DNA from: Alphaproteobacteria bacterium
GTDB lineage: Bacteria; Pseudomonadota; Alphaproteobacteria; Rhodobacterales; Rhodobacteraceae
Reading direction: 5' to 3'
Assembly (NCBI GenBank): GCA_003695135.1
Contig: RFIR01000126.1
Location: 1-6,691, forward strand
DNA: 6,691 bases
This document shows, piece by piece, positions 1-5,997 of this stretch; position 1 is the first letter of the stretch, and every line of letters starts with the position of its first letter. The position numbers and the translations under genes were made by a program. Under the pieces are notes generated by a model. That model did not search any database. It was not told the origin of the DNA and worked only from the letters and a program-made list of their open reading frames with translations.

Positions 1-68
1 CCACGATCCTGCCGGCGCGGCTGCGGAGGGACATCGCTGCCCGGCCCCGCACCGCGGCGACGAACACC

Positions 69-98
69 TTGCATCGGGCACAACAGACGTGGTTACCT
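69..98 (+). promoter_or_regulatory. possible weak promoter for the TRAP operon
   Basis: TTGCAT at 69-74 resembles a -35 box and TTACCT at 93-98 is a poor -10 match, with an 18-base spacer. It sits about 65 bases before the dctP start, a sensible place for the operon promoter, but the -10 match is weak and chance is a real alternative. I looked for a sigma-54 type GG-N10-GC signature near TTGGCC (105-110) and did not find correct spacing. Confidence 0.2.
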
Positions 99-105
99 GC
101 GTAAT

Positions 106-151
106 TGGCCGGCCCATCTTCGGACCTGCGGGAATCCCGCCATGCCGGCCA
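106..151 (+). promoter_or_regulatory. nested inverted repeats in the dctP leader
   Basis: TGGCCGGC (106-113) is the exact reverse complement of GCCGGCCA (144-151). Between them lies a 13-base interrupted palindrome, GCGGGAATCCCGC (128-140). As RNA this would form an outer 8-bp stem enclosing a 5-bp hairpin with an AAT loop, ending at the first base of the dctP ribosome-binding site (151-157). As DNA the 13-base palindrome could be a regulator's operator. The symmetry is directly visible; any regulatory role is inference, since GC-rich DNA makes short inverted repeats common. Confidence 0.35.
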
Positions 152-157
152 GGGAGG
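151..157 (+). promoter_or_regulatory. ribosome-binding site that fixes the dctP start
   Basis: AGGGAGG at 151-157 is followed by five bases and then ATG at 163. An earlier in-frame ATG at 142 lies upstream of this Shine-Dalgarno sequence and would add seven residues before the twin-arginine signal. The spacing therefore favours 163. Confidence 0.8.
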
Positions 158-162
158 ATGAA

Positions 163-1293
163 ATGACGGACAAGACCGAAATCAGCAGACGCTCGTTCCT
201 GCGCAAGACCGCGTTGGCCGGTGGTGCCGCCGCCGGAGCGACGCTTGCCGCTCCGGCCGTGCTCGCCCAGGCCCCCATCGTGGTCAAGATGCAGACGTCG
301 TGGGGCGCATCCAACATCTGGGACGAATTCGCCAAGGACTATGCCAGGCGCGTGGAGGAGATGTCGAACGGTCGGCTGAAGGTGGATGTGCTGCCCGCCG
401 GGGCCGTCGTCGCCGCCTTCCAGGTGCTCGATGCCTGCAATGACGGCGTGCTCGATGCCGCGCACACCGTGCCGGTCTACTGGTACGGCAAGAACAAGGC
501 GGCCTCGCTGTTCGGCACCGGCCCGGTCTTCGGCGGCTCGGCCACCACCATGCTGAGCTGGTTCTATGCCGGCGGCGGTGCGGAGCTGTACAAGGAGCTG
601 ACCCAGGACATCATGGGGCTCGACGTCATCGGCTTCTACGGCTTCCCGATGTTCGCCCAGCCCTTCGGCTGGTTCAAGAAGGAGGTCAACACGGTCGCCG
701 ATCTGCAGGGCCTCAAGTACCGCACGGTCGGCCTGGCCGCCGATCTGATGGCCAAGATCGGCATGTCGGTGGCCCAGCTTCCGGGCGGCGAGATCGTGCC
801 GGCGATGGAACGCGGCGTGATCGACGCCTTCGAGTTCAACAACCCCTCCTCGGACAAGGATTTCGGCGCGCAGGACGTGGCCAAGCACTACTACCTCTCC
901 TCCTATCATCAGGCTTCGGAGAGCTTCGAGTTCCTGTTCTCGAAATCCTTCTACGAGGATCTCGATCCCGATCTGCAGGCAATCCTGAAATACGGCGTCG
1001 AGGCGGTCTCGACCGCCAACACCGCCAAGGCGATGGATCGCTACTCGACCGATCTGCGGTGGCTGCAGGAAAAGGCCGGGGTCACGGTGCACCGCACCTC
1101 GAAGGAAATCCTCGACGCGCAGCTCAAGGCCTGGGACGAGCTGATCCCCGAGCTGGAGAAGGATCCCTTCATGAAGAAATGCCTCGACAGCCAGCGCGCC
1201 TGGGTGGAGCGCGTGACCTATTACGAGCTGATGAACGCGCCGGACTACGCGCTCGCCTACGAGCACTACTTCCCCGGCAGGCTCGCCCTCTGA
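163..1293 (+). CDS. dctP: TRAP transporter substrate-binding protein, DctP family (TakP/FcbT1-like)
   Basis: This is the periplasmic solute-binding protein of a tripartite ATP-independent periplasmic (TRAP) transporter: it captures a ligand, usually an organic acid, and delivers it to the membrane subunits encoded next. The 376-residue product starts with a twin-arginine signal, SRRSFLRK at residues 8-15, then an Ala-rich hydrophobic stretch and a likely cleavage site after AVLA (residue 35), so folded export by Tat is expected. The mature part has the family landmarks: a GGGAELY segment near 137-143, GWFKKEVNTVADLQGLKYR at 169-187 with the family's ligand-clamping Arg (R187), and LPGGEIVPAMERGVIDAFE at 206-224. 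These resemble the 2-oxoacid-binding TakP type and the FcbT1 type more than the C4-dicarboxylate DctP type. TakP has Glu-Trp where this protein has E224-F225. The ligand is unknown. 'dctP' is a generic family symbol. Confidence 0.95.
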   Translation: MTDKTEISRRSFLRKTALAGGAAAGATLAAPAVLAQAPIVVKMQTSWGASNIWDEFAKDYARRVEEMSNGRLKVDVLPAGAVVAAFQVLDACNDGVLDAAHTVPVYWYGKNKAASLFGTGPVFGGSATTMLSWFYAGGGAELYKELTQDIMGLDVIGFYGFPMFAQPFGWFKKEVNTVADLQGLKYRTVGLAADLMAKIGMSVAQLPGGEIVPAMERGVIDAFEFNNPSSDKDFGAQDVAKHYYLSSYHQASESFEFLFSKSFYEDLDPDLQAILKYGVEAVSTANTAKAMDRYSTDLRWLQEKAGVTVHRTSKEILDAQLKAWDELIPELEKDPFMKKCLDSQRAWVERVTYYELMNAPDYALAYEHYFPGRLAL

Positions 1294-1310
1294 GCCTCGG
1301 CCCTGACTTC

Positions 1311-1344
1311 GGGACCCCGACGCGGCCGCGCCGGGGTCCTTTCC
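1311..1344 (+). terminator. hairpin between dctP and dctQ, possible partial terminator/attenuator
   Basis: GGACCCCG (1312-1319) pairs perfectly with CGGGGTCC (1332-1339). After one A-C mismatch the self-complementary CGCGGCCGCG (1321-1330) extends the stem by 3 bp with a GGCC loop. Outside, G1311 can wobble-pair with T1340. A short TTT (1340-1342) follows, too short for an efficient intrinsic terminator. The hairpin lies 18 bases after the dctP stop and ends 13 bases before the dctQ ribosome-binding site. Such a structure could protect dctP mRNA or stop part of the transcripts, giving more binding protein than permease. The stem is visible; the function is inferred. Confidence 0.6.
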
Positions 1345-1363
1345 ACGATTCCGGAGAGCGTCG

Positions 1364-1948
1364 ATGGTCGCCTATATCCGATTTGCCGACGCGCTGTCGG
1401 CCTGGTTCGGCAAGGCCTTCGCCTGGCTGATCGTGCTGATGGCGGTGGGCACCGGCTACGAGGTCTTCGTGCGCTATGTGCTCAACGATCCCACCGCCTG
1501 GGCGCTCGACGTCTCCTTCATCATGTATGGCACCCTGTTCATCATGGGCGGCGCCTACACATTGTCGCGCGGCGGGCATGTGCGGGGAGATTTCATCTAC
1601 CGGCTGTGGCAGCCGAAGACCCAGGCCAAGATCGATCTGGTCCTTTACATCATCTTCTACTTTCCCGGTGTGCTGGCGCTGGTGTTTTCCGGCTGGAAAT
1701 ACGCGGCGCGGTCGTGGAAATACCTCGAGGTCTCGGTCAACAGCCCTGCAGGCGTGCCCGTCTACCAGTTCAAGACCGCGATTGTGGCGGCGGGCATCCT
1801 GCTGCTCATCCAGGGGATCGCGCAGATACTGCGCTGCATCCTGGCGATCCGCACCAATGAGTGGCTGGAGGCCGAGGAGGACGTGTTCGAGACCGAGGAT
1901 CTGCTGATGCGCAAGGCGACCGAAGCCGAGATGAGACACATCAAATGA
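1364..1948 (+). CDS. dctQ: TRAP transporter small permease subunit, DctQ family (FcbT2-like)
   Basis: This is the small integral-membrane subunit of the TRAP transporter, which partners the large permease and helps dock the binding protein. The 194-residue product shows four hydrophobic segments at roughly 14-34, 48-66, 89-111 and 138-160, the usual DctQ topology. The stretch from TAWALDV (44-50) through MYGTLFIMGGAYTLSRGGHVRGDF (54-77) matches the conserved core of the subgroup linked to mannitol/chloroaromatic-type TRAP systems. A charged, Glu-rich cytoplasmic tail (about 164-194) follows the last helix. GGAGAG at 1353-1358 sits five bases before the ATG and supports this start. The gene ends in an ATGA overlap with dctM, so translation is probably coupled. 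'dctQ' is used as a family symbol; the substrate is unknown. Confidence 0.93.
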   Translation: MVAYIRFADALSAWFGKAFAWLIVLMAVGTGYEVFVRYVLNDPTAWALDVSFIMYGTLFIMGGAYTLSRGGHVRGDFIYRLWQPKTQAKIDLVLYIIFYFPGVLALVFSGWKYAARSWKYLEVSVNSPAGVPVYQFKTAIVAAGILLLIQGIAQILRCILAIRTNEWLEAEEDVFETEDLLMRKATEAEMRHIK

Positions 1949-3366
1949 CCGATCCCCAGGTTGCCCTGATGATGCTGGGGCTGTTCATCGTCATCGTCTT
2001 TCTGGGCTTCCCGATCGCCTTCACGCTGATGGCGATGGGCATCGGCTTCGGCTATTATGCCTATTTCGACGCCCATCGCATGTGGCGCGCCTTCAACCGG
2101 CTCGATCCGGAAACCGCCGACTGGTGGCAGAGTACCGAGCTGTGGCTCGAGGGGCTGCTCAACAACCGCATCTTCGACCTGTTCGTGAACCAGACCTACA
2201 CGGTGATGTCGAACGAGGTGCTGACCGCGGTGCCGCTGTTCCTGTTCATGGGCTATATCGTCGAGCGGGCCAACATCGTCGACCGGCTGTTCACCACGCT
2301 CAACATCGCGTCGAAGAACGTGCCGGGCTCGATGGGGGTGGCGGCGCTGATCACCTGCGCGCTGTTTGCCACCGCCACCGGCATCGTCGGCGCGGTGGTC
2401 ACGCTGATGGGGCTCCTGGCGCTGCCGGCCATGCTGAAAGCGCGTTACAACACCTCGTTTGCCTCCGGCATCATCTGCGCGGGCGGCACGCTGGGTATCC
2501 TGATCCCGCCCTCGATCATGCTGATCGTCTATGCCGCGGCCTCCAACGTCTCCATCGTCCGGCTCTATGCCGGGGCGCTGTTTCCGGGGCTGACGCTGGT
2601 CGGGCTCTATCTGGTCTATGTGGTCGGCCGGTCGATCCTGCAGCCTTCGGCCGCGCCGCGTCCGCGCGACGACGAGGTGCCGGACCTGCCCATCGGGCGG
2701 CTGGTGTTCATGATCATGACCTCCTTCATGCCGCTGGCGGTGCTGATCCTGGCGGTGCTGGGTTCGATCCTGTTCGGACTGGCGACGCCGACCGAGGCGG
2801 CCTCGATCGGGGCGCTGGGCGGTTTCGTGCTGGCGGTGCTCTACCGGGCCATGACATGGCAGAGACTGCGCGAAAGCGTCTATCTGACCGCGCGCACCAC
2901 GGCGATGGTGTGCTGGCTGTTCGTGGGCTCCTACACCTTCTCGGCGGTGTTCTCCTATCTCGGCGGCGAGCAGGTGATCTCGGAATTCGTGCAAGGTTTG
3001 AACCTGTCACCGATCCTGTTCCTGATCATCGCCCAGATCATCATCTTCCTGCTGGGCTGGCCGCTGGAATGGTCCGAGATCATCATCATCTTCGTGCCGA
3101 TCTTCCTGCCGCTGCTGCCCTTCTTCGACATCGACCCGCTGTTCTTCGGCATTCTGGTGGCGCTCAACCTGCAGACCAGCTTCCTGACGCCGCCAATGGC
3201 GATGTCGGCCTATTACCTCAAGGGCATCGCGCCGCCGGAGGTGAAGCTGACCCATATCTTTTCCGGCGTCATGCCGTTTCTGTTCTGCGTGATCCTGTCG
3301 ATGATACTGATGTATCTGTTCCCGAACGTCGTCTTCTACCTGCCCGAGCTGTTCTATGGGAAATAG
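1945..3366 (+). CDS. dctM: TRAP transporter large permease subunit, DctM family (FcbT3-like)
   Basis: This is the transport channel subunit, a multi-pass inner-membrane protein of the ion transporter superfamily that drives uptake with an ion gradient rather than ATP. The 473-residue product carries conserved DctM motifs: GTLGILIPPSIMLIVY at 181-196, GLATPTEAASIGALG at 278-292 and LNLQTSFLTPPMAMSAYYLKG at 407-427. Between the first hydrophobic segment and the one beginning near 92 lies a hydrophilic, Trp-rich stretch (about 41-90), typical of the longer mannitol/chloroaromatic-type large subunits and absent from short C4-dicarboxylate ones. The ATG at 1945 overlaps the dctQ stop by four bases; the frame is open upstream to a GTG at 1861, but that would overlap dctQ by 88 bases and add a charged, non-membrane N-terminus, so I reject it. 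There is no strong Shine-Dalgarno sequence, consistent with translational coupling. Confidence 0.95.
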   Translation: MTDPQVALMMLGLFIVIVFLGFPIAFTLMAMGIGFGYYAYFDAHRMWRAFNRLDPETADWWQSTELWLEGLLNNRIFDLFVNQTYTVMSNEVLTAVPLFLFMGYIVERANIVDRLFTTLNIASKNVPGSMGVAALITCALFATATGIVGAVVTLMGLLALPAMLKARYNTSFASGIICAGGTLGILIPPSIMLIVYAAASNVSIVRLYAGALFPGLTLVGLYLVYVVGRSILQPSAAPRPRDDEVPDLPIGRLVFMIMTSFMPLAVLILAVLGSILFGLATPTEAASIGALGGFVLAVLYRAMTWQRLRESVYLTARTTAMVCWLFVGSYTFSAVFSYLGGEQVISEFVQGLNLSPILFLIIAQIIIFLLGWPLEWSEIIIIFVPIFLPLLPFFDIDPLFFGILVALNLQTSFLTPPMAMSAYYLKGIAPPEVKLTHIFSGVMPFLFCVILSMILMYLFPNVVFYLPELFYGK

Positions 3367-4699
3367 CGTGACGGATGCCGCCGAGCTTCCCGGGGCCGTG
3401 GCGCTGCGCGACCGGCTGGCCTCGGGTGCGCTCAGGGCCAGCGAGCTGGTCGAGCTCTGCATCGCCCGCATCGCCGCGCGCGAGCCGGAGATCGGCGCCT
3501 GGGCCTGGTTCGATGCCGATTTCGCCCGCGACCAGGCACGCCGGCTCGACGAGCACCGCCGCGCCGGCCGCCCGATCGGCCCGCTGCACGGCCTGCCGGT
3601 CGGCCTCAAGGACGTCATCGACACGGCAAGGATTCCGACCGAGAACGGCTGCGCGCTCGATGCCGGGCGGGTGCCGGAACGCGATGCCTTCGTCGTCGAG
3701 CAACTCAGACGTGCAGGCGCGATCGTGATGGGCAAGACGGTCACCGCCGAGCTTGCCTTCTTCGCCCCCGGCAAGACCCGAAATCCGCACAATCCCGCCC
3801 ACACGCCGGGCGGCTCCTCCTCAGGCTCGGCCGCCGCGGTGGCCGACGGCATGGTGCCGCTGGCCGTCGGCACCCAGACTGCCGGCTCGGTGATCCGCCC
3901 CGCATCCTTTTGCGGCGTGACCGGCTTCAAGCCCAGCTTCGGCGCCATCCCGCGCCGCGGCGTGCTGCGCCAGTCGCCCACGCTCGATACGGTCGGGGTG
4001 TTTGCGGCCGATCCCGCCGGGGCGGCGCTGATCGCCGAGGTGCTGTTCGGCTTCGACCCCGCCGATCCCGCGACCTCTCCGGCGCCGCATCCGCGGCTGC
4101 TGGCGGCGGTTCAGGCCGGACCGCCGCTGCCGCCGGTCTTCGCGCTGGTCAGGCCGCCGGGCTGGGACCGCGCCGATCCCGATTTGCGGGCCGCGTTCGA
4201 CGAGCTGGCCGAGGCGCTGGGCGAGCAGGTGTTCGAGGTTCCGCTTCCGGCGCCCTTCGATCACGCCGCCACCCAGCGCGAGGTGATCAACCTGGCCGAG
4301 ATGGCGCGCTGCTATTACCGCTACGGGCGCGACGGGGCCGAGAAACTCGCGCCCCGGACCCGCGAGGCGCTGGAAGAGGGGAACGCGATTCTTGCCCGCG
4401 ATTATCTCTCGGCGCTCGACTGGCGCGAGGTGCTCTATGCCGGGCTCGACGAGATATTCCTGCGCTGCGACGCGATCCTCTGTCCCGCCGCCCCCGGCCC
4501 GGCGCCGGAGGGGCTGGAGGCGACCGGCGACCCGATCTTCAACGGGCTGTGGACGCTGTGCGGCACGCCGGCGGTCACCGTGCCGATCCTGACAGCCTCG
4601 AACGGCCTGCCGATGGGCGTGCAGCTGGTCGGACGGCGCGGCAATGACGGGCGGCTGCTGCGCTCGGCGCAGTGGCTTCACGACTGGGCCGCAAGATGA
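3356..4699 (+). CDS. amidase-signature family hydrolase
   Basis: This is a cytoplasmic serine hydrolase of the amidase signature family, which cleaves amide or related C-N bonds to a carboxylate and ammonia or an amine. The 447-residue product has the full Lys-cisSer-Ser triad: K85 in GLPVGLKDVID, S154 in the Gly/Ser-rich PGGSSSGSAAAVA, and nucleophile S178 in GTQTAGSVIRPA. The 24-residue gap between the two serines is the family norm. The nucleophile motif differs from the common GTDTGGSIR form and suggests a subgroup. The C-terminal FNGLWTLCGTPAVTVP segment is also typical. No signal peptide is seen. The ATG at 3356 overlaps dctM by 11 bases; an in-frame GTG at 3368, behind a weak GGGA, would give 443 residues. 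The position implies action on the imported compound or a derivative. GatA is unlikely without gatB/gatC nearby. The substrate is unknown. Confidence 0.93.
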   Translation: MGNSVTDAAELPGAVALRDRLASGALRASELVELCIARIAAREPEIGAWAWFDADFARDQARRLDEHRRAGRPIGPLHGLPVGLKDVIDTARIPTENGCALDAGRVPERDAFVVEQLRRAGAIVMGKTVTAELAFFAPGKTRNPHNPAHTPGGSSSGSAAAVADGMVPLAVGTQTAGSVIRPASFCGVTGFKPSFGAIPRRGVLRQSPTLDTVGVFAADPAGAALIAEVLFGFDPADPATSPAPHPRLLAAVQAGPPLPPVFALVRPPGWDRADPDLRAAFDELAEALGEQVFEVPLPAPFDHAATQREVINLAEMARCYYRYGRDGAEKLAPRTREALEEGNAILARDYLSALDWREVLYAGLDEIFLRCDAILCPAAPGPAPEGLEATGDPIFNGLWTLCGTPAVTVPILTASNGLPMGVQLVGRRGNDGRLLRSAQWLHDWAAR

Positions 4700-4706
4700 C
4701 GATGCC

Positions 4707-4713
4707 AGGAGGA
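4707..4713 (+). promoter_or_regulatory. strong ribosome-binding site of the small membrane protein gene
   Basis: AGGAGGA at 4707-4713 is a near-ideal Shine-Dalgarno sequence, five bases before ATG at 4719. It is among the best in the window. It supports the short reading frame as a real gene and fixes its start, excluding the longer in-frame extension that runs back into the end of the amidase gene. Confidence 0.8.
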
Positions 4714-4718
4714 CTGCG

Positions 4719-4877
4719 ATGAAGTTTGTCATCCCGCTGATCGCCTTTCTGTTCTTCCTCGGCTTCGTGGCGATTCTGGTGATCGAGGTGCCGAGCGTCG
4801 ATCTGATCATCGTCGCGCTCATCGCCACCGGGCTGGTCGCCTATGATTTCCTGACCTCGGCCGGGAATTCGCGCTGA
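4719..4877 (+). CDS. small two-helix membrane protein, function unknown
   Basis: I do not recognise this 52-residue protein. It consists almost entirely of two hydrophobic segments, about 3-22 (Leu/Phe-rich, from FVIPLIAFLFF) and 28-45 (DLIIVALIATGLVAYDF), joined by a short turn containing E23, P25 and D28. A short tail TSAGNSR ends it. The likely fold is a membrane hairpin. The gene starts 19 bases after the amidase stop behind an excellent ribosome-binding site, with no promoter or terminator apparent in the gap, so it is probably the last gene of the TRAP-amidase operon. It could be an accessory or stabilising subunit for the transporter, or an unrelated small membrane protein. The hydrophobicity and ribosome-binding site make it credible as a gene; the role is open. 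Confidence 0.75.
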   Translation: MKFVIPLIAFLFFLGFVAILVIEVPSVDLIIVALIATGLVAYDFLTSAGNSR

Positions 4878-4909
4878 GCCTGCCACCGCGCCGGCTGCGG
4901 GCATCACGC

Positions 4910-4938
4910 TTGATCCGCCCTGCCCCGCGGTCTATCTG
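4910..4938 (+). promoter_or_regulatory. probable sigma-70-type promoter for the GFA-methyltransferase gene
   Basis: TTGATC at 4910-4915 (four of six matches to TTGACA, preceded by C) and TATCTG at 4933-4938 are separated by an ideal 17 bases. Transcription would begin near 4945, leaving a leader of only about 15 bases that is essentially the ribosome-binding site before ATG 4960. The 82-base gap after the small membrane protein gene is the natural place for a new transcription unit. No strong terminator precedes it, so read-through from the upstream operon is also possible. Confidence 0.45.
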
Positions 4939-4943
4939 CCGAT

Positions 4944-4951
4944 GGTGGAGG
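4944..4951 (+). promoter_or_regulatory. ribosome-binding site that fixes the GFA-methyltransferase start
   Basis: GGTGGAGG at 4944-4951 lies eight bases before ATG at 4960. The earlier in-frame ATG at 4942 overlaps this sequence and has no good site of its own, and it would fall at or before the predicted transcription start. The 4960 start also puts the zinc-binding CQCG motif at residues 11-14, where GFA proteins usually have it. Confidence 0.7.
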
Positions 4952-4959
4952 CGCGCGCG

Positions 4960-5997
4960 ATGACCCTTGTCAAGCAACTGACCGGCGGCTGCCAGTGCGG
5001 GGCGGTCCGCTACACCATTTCGGCCGAACCGCTGGCCATGCTGCGCTGTCACTGCACCTCCTGCCAGAAGCAGAGCGCCTCGGCCTTCGGGCTGTCGGTC
5101 TTTGTGCCGGTGACCGGCTTTGCCGTGGCCGGGCCGCTGAAGCATTTCGAACAGCGCGCCGAATCGGGCCGGCGGATGCGCTATCACTTCTGCGCCGAAT
5201 GCGGCACGCGCATCCATCACACGGCCGAGCCCGATCCGCAGTATGTCTCGGTCAAGGGCGGAACGCTCGATCCGGGCCACGGTCTGGAGCCGGTAGCCGA
5301 TGTCTGGACCCGCTCCAAGCTACCCTGGGTGCCGTTGCTGGAGGGTGGTCTTGCCTATCCGCAGCAGCCGCCCGACATGACGCCGATCCTGGAACGCTGG
5401 CAGGCGCTGCGCACCATCGCCTTCTACAACCACCGTGCCGCGGACTATGCCGAACGGGGCGAGGACGAGACCGATCACGACGCGCTGAAGGCATTCGCCG
5501 CCGCCCTGCCCAGCGGGGCCGCGGTGCTCGATCTCGGCTGCGGCTCGGGCTGGGCCGCGGCGGCGCTGCGCGAGCTCGGCTTTGCCGTCACCGCCATGGA
5601 CGCCTCGGCCGGTCTGGCGCGCGAGGCGGCCCGCCGCCACGGCATCGAGGTGCGGCTGGGGCGGTTCGAGGATCTAGAGGCGCATGAACGCTTCGACGGG
5701 CTGTGGGTGCATTTCAGCCTGCTGCACATCCCGCGCACGCGCTGGCCCGACCTGCTGGCGCGGATGCGCCGGGCGCTGCGCCCCGGCGGGCGGCTGCATA
5801 TCGGGCTGAAGGCCGGCGAGGGGTCGGGGCCGGACCGGCTGGGGCGGTTTTACAGCTATGCCACGCGGGCGGAACTGGCCGCATTGCTGACCGAGGCCGG
5901 CTTCGTCGATATCGAGATCGAGCAACGTTCCGGCAGCAAGGGCTTCGACGGCTCGGAATCCGACATCCTGCTTGCGGTCGCCCGGCGTGGCGATTGA
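4960..5997 (+). CDS. fusion of GFA/CENP-V-type zinc domain with class I SAM methyltransferase
   Basis: The 345-residue product has two domains. Residues 1 to about 138 form a GFA (glutathione-dependent formaldehyde-activating enzyme / CENP-V) fold with its zinc ligands: C11 and C13 in CQCG, C30, C32 and C35 in CHCTSC, and C78 and C81 in CAECG. Residues about 150-345 form a Rossmann methyltransferase: AFYNHRAADYAE start, SAM-binding motif I VLDLGCGSGW (189-198), acidic D214 in AMDAS, FDGLWVHFSLLHIP (245-258) and LRPGGRLHIGL (273-283). Both are usually separate proteins. The join (about 135-150) has no stop or obvious frameshift, and M140 is a possible but ribosome-binding-site-less internal start. 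GFA proteins were named from formaldehyde-glutathione adduct formation, but many members have no proven activity, so neither substrate is known. No signal peptide is visible, so it should be cytoplasmic. It overlaps rnhA. Confidence 0.88.
   Translation: MTLVKQLTGGCQCGAVRYTISAEPLAMLRCHCTSCQKQSASAFGLSVFVPVTGFAVAGPLKHFEQRAESGRRMRYHFCAECGTRIHHTAEPDPQYVSVKGGTLDPGHGLEPVADVWTRSKLPWVPLLEGGLAYPQQPPDMTPILERWQALRTIAFYNHRAADYAERGEDETDHDALKAFAAALPSGAAVLDLGCGSGWAAAALRELGFAVTAMDASAGLAREAARRHGIEVRLGRFEDLEAHERFDGLWVHFSLLHIPRTRWPDLLARMRRALRPGGRLHIGLKAGEGSGPDRLGRFYSYATRAELAALLTEAGFVDIEIEQRSGSKGFDGSESDILLAVARRGD

Noticed and set aside
105..120. sigma-54 type promoter near TTGGCC before dctP
   Set aside because: The -24-like GG at 107-108 has no GC at the required 10-base spacing (119-120 is TT).
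1762..2994. 410-codon open frame on the minus strand opposite dctQ/dctM
   Set aside because: It is antisense to two clear membrane-protein genes. Its translation is rich in Arg, Gln, His and Asp with no recognisable domain, as expected for the complement of G/C-third-position codons.
2082..3371. 429-codon plus-strand frame overlapping dctM
   Set aside because: It is a frame-shifted shadow of dctM: low-complexity Arg/Ala/Gly/His translation with no membrane segments, while the dctM frame carries conserved motifs throughout.
3356..4699. amidase as GatA subunit of the Asp/Glu-tRNA amidotransferase
   Set aside because: There is no gatB or gatC nearby, the gene sits in a TRAP operon, and the nucleophile motif GTQTAGSVIRPA differs from the usual GatA form.
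3821..4828. 335-codon minus-strand open frame opposite the amidase
   Set aside because: It lies opposite a gene with a full catalytic triad, has repetitive Arg/Gly/Gln composition and no convincing ribosome-binding site. It is a composition artefact.
4886..4900. terminator hairpin after the small membrane protein gene
   Set aside because: Only CCGC/GCGG (4 bp) pairs around a 7-base loop and no T-run follows. This is too weak to call.
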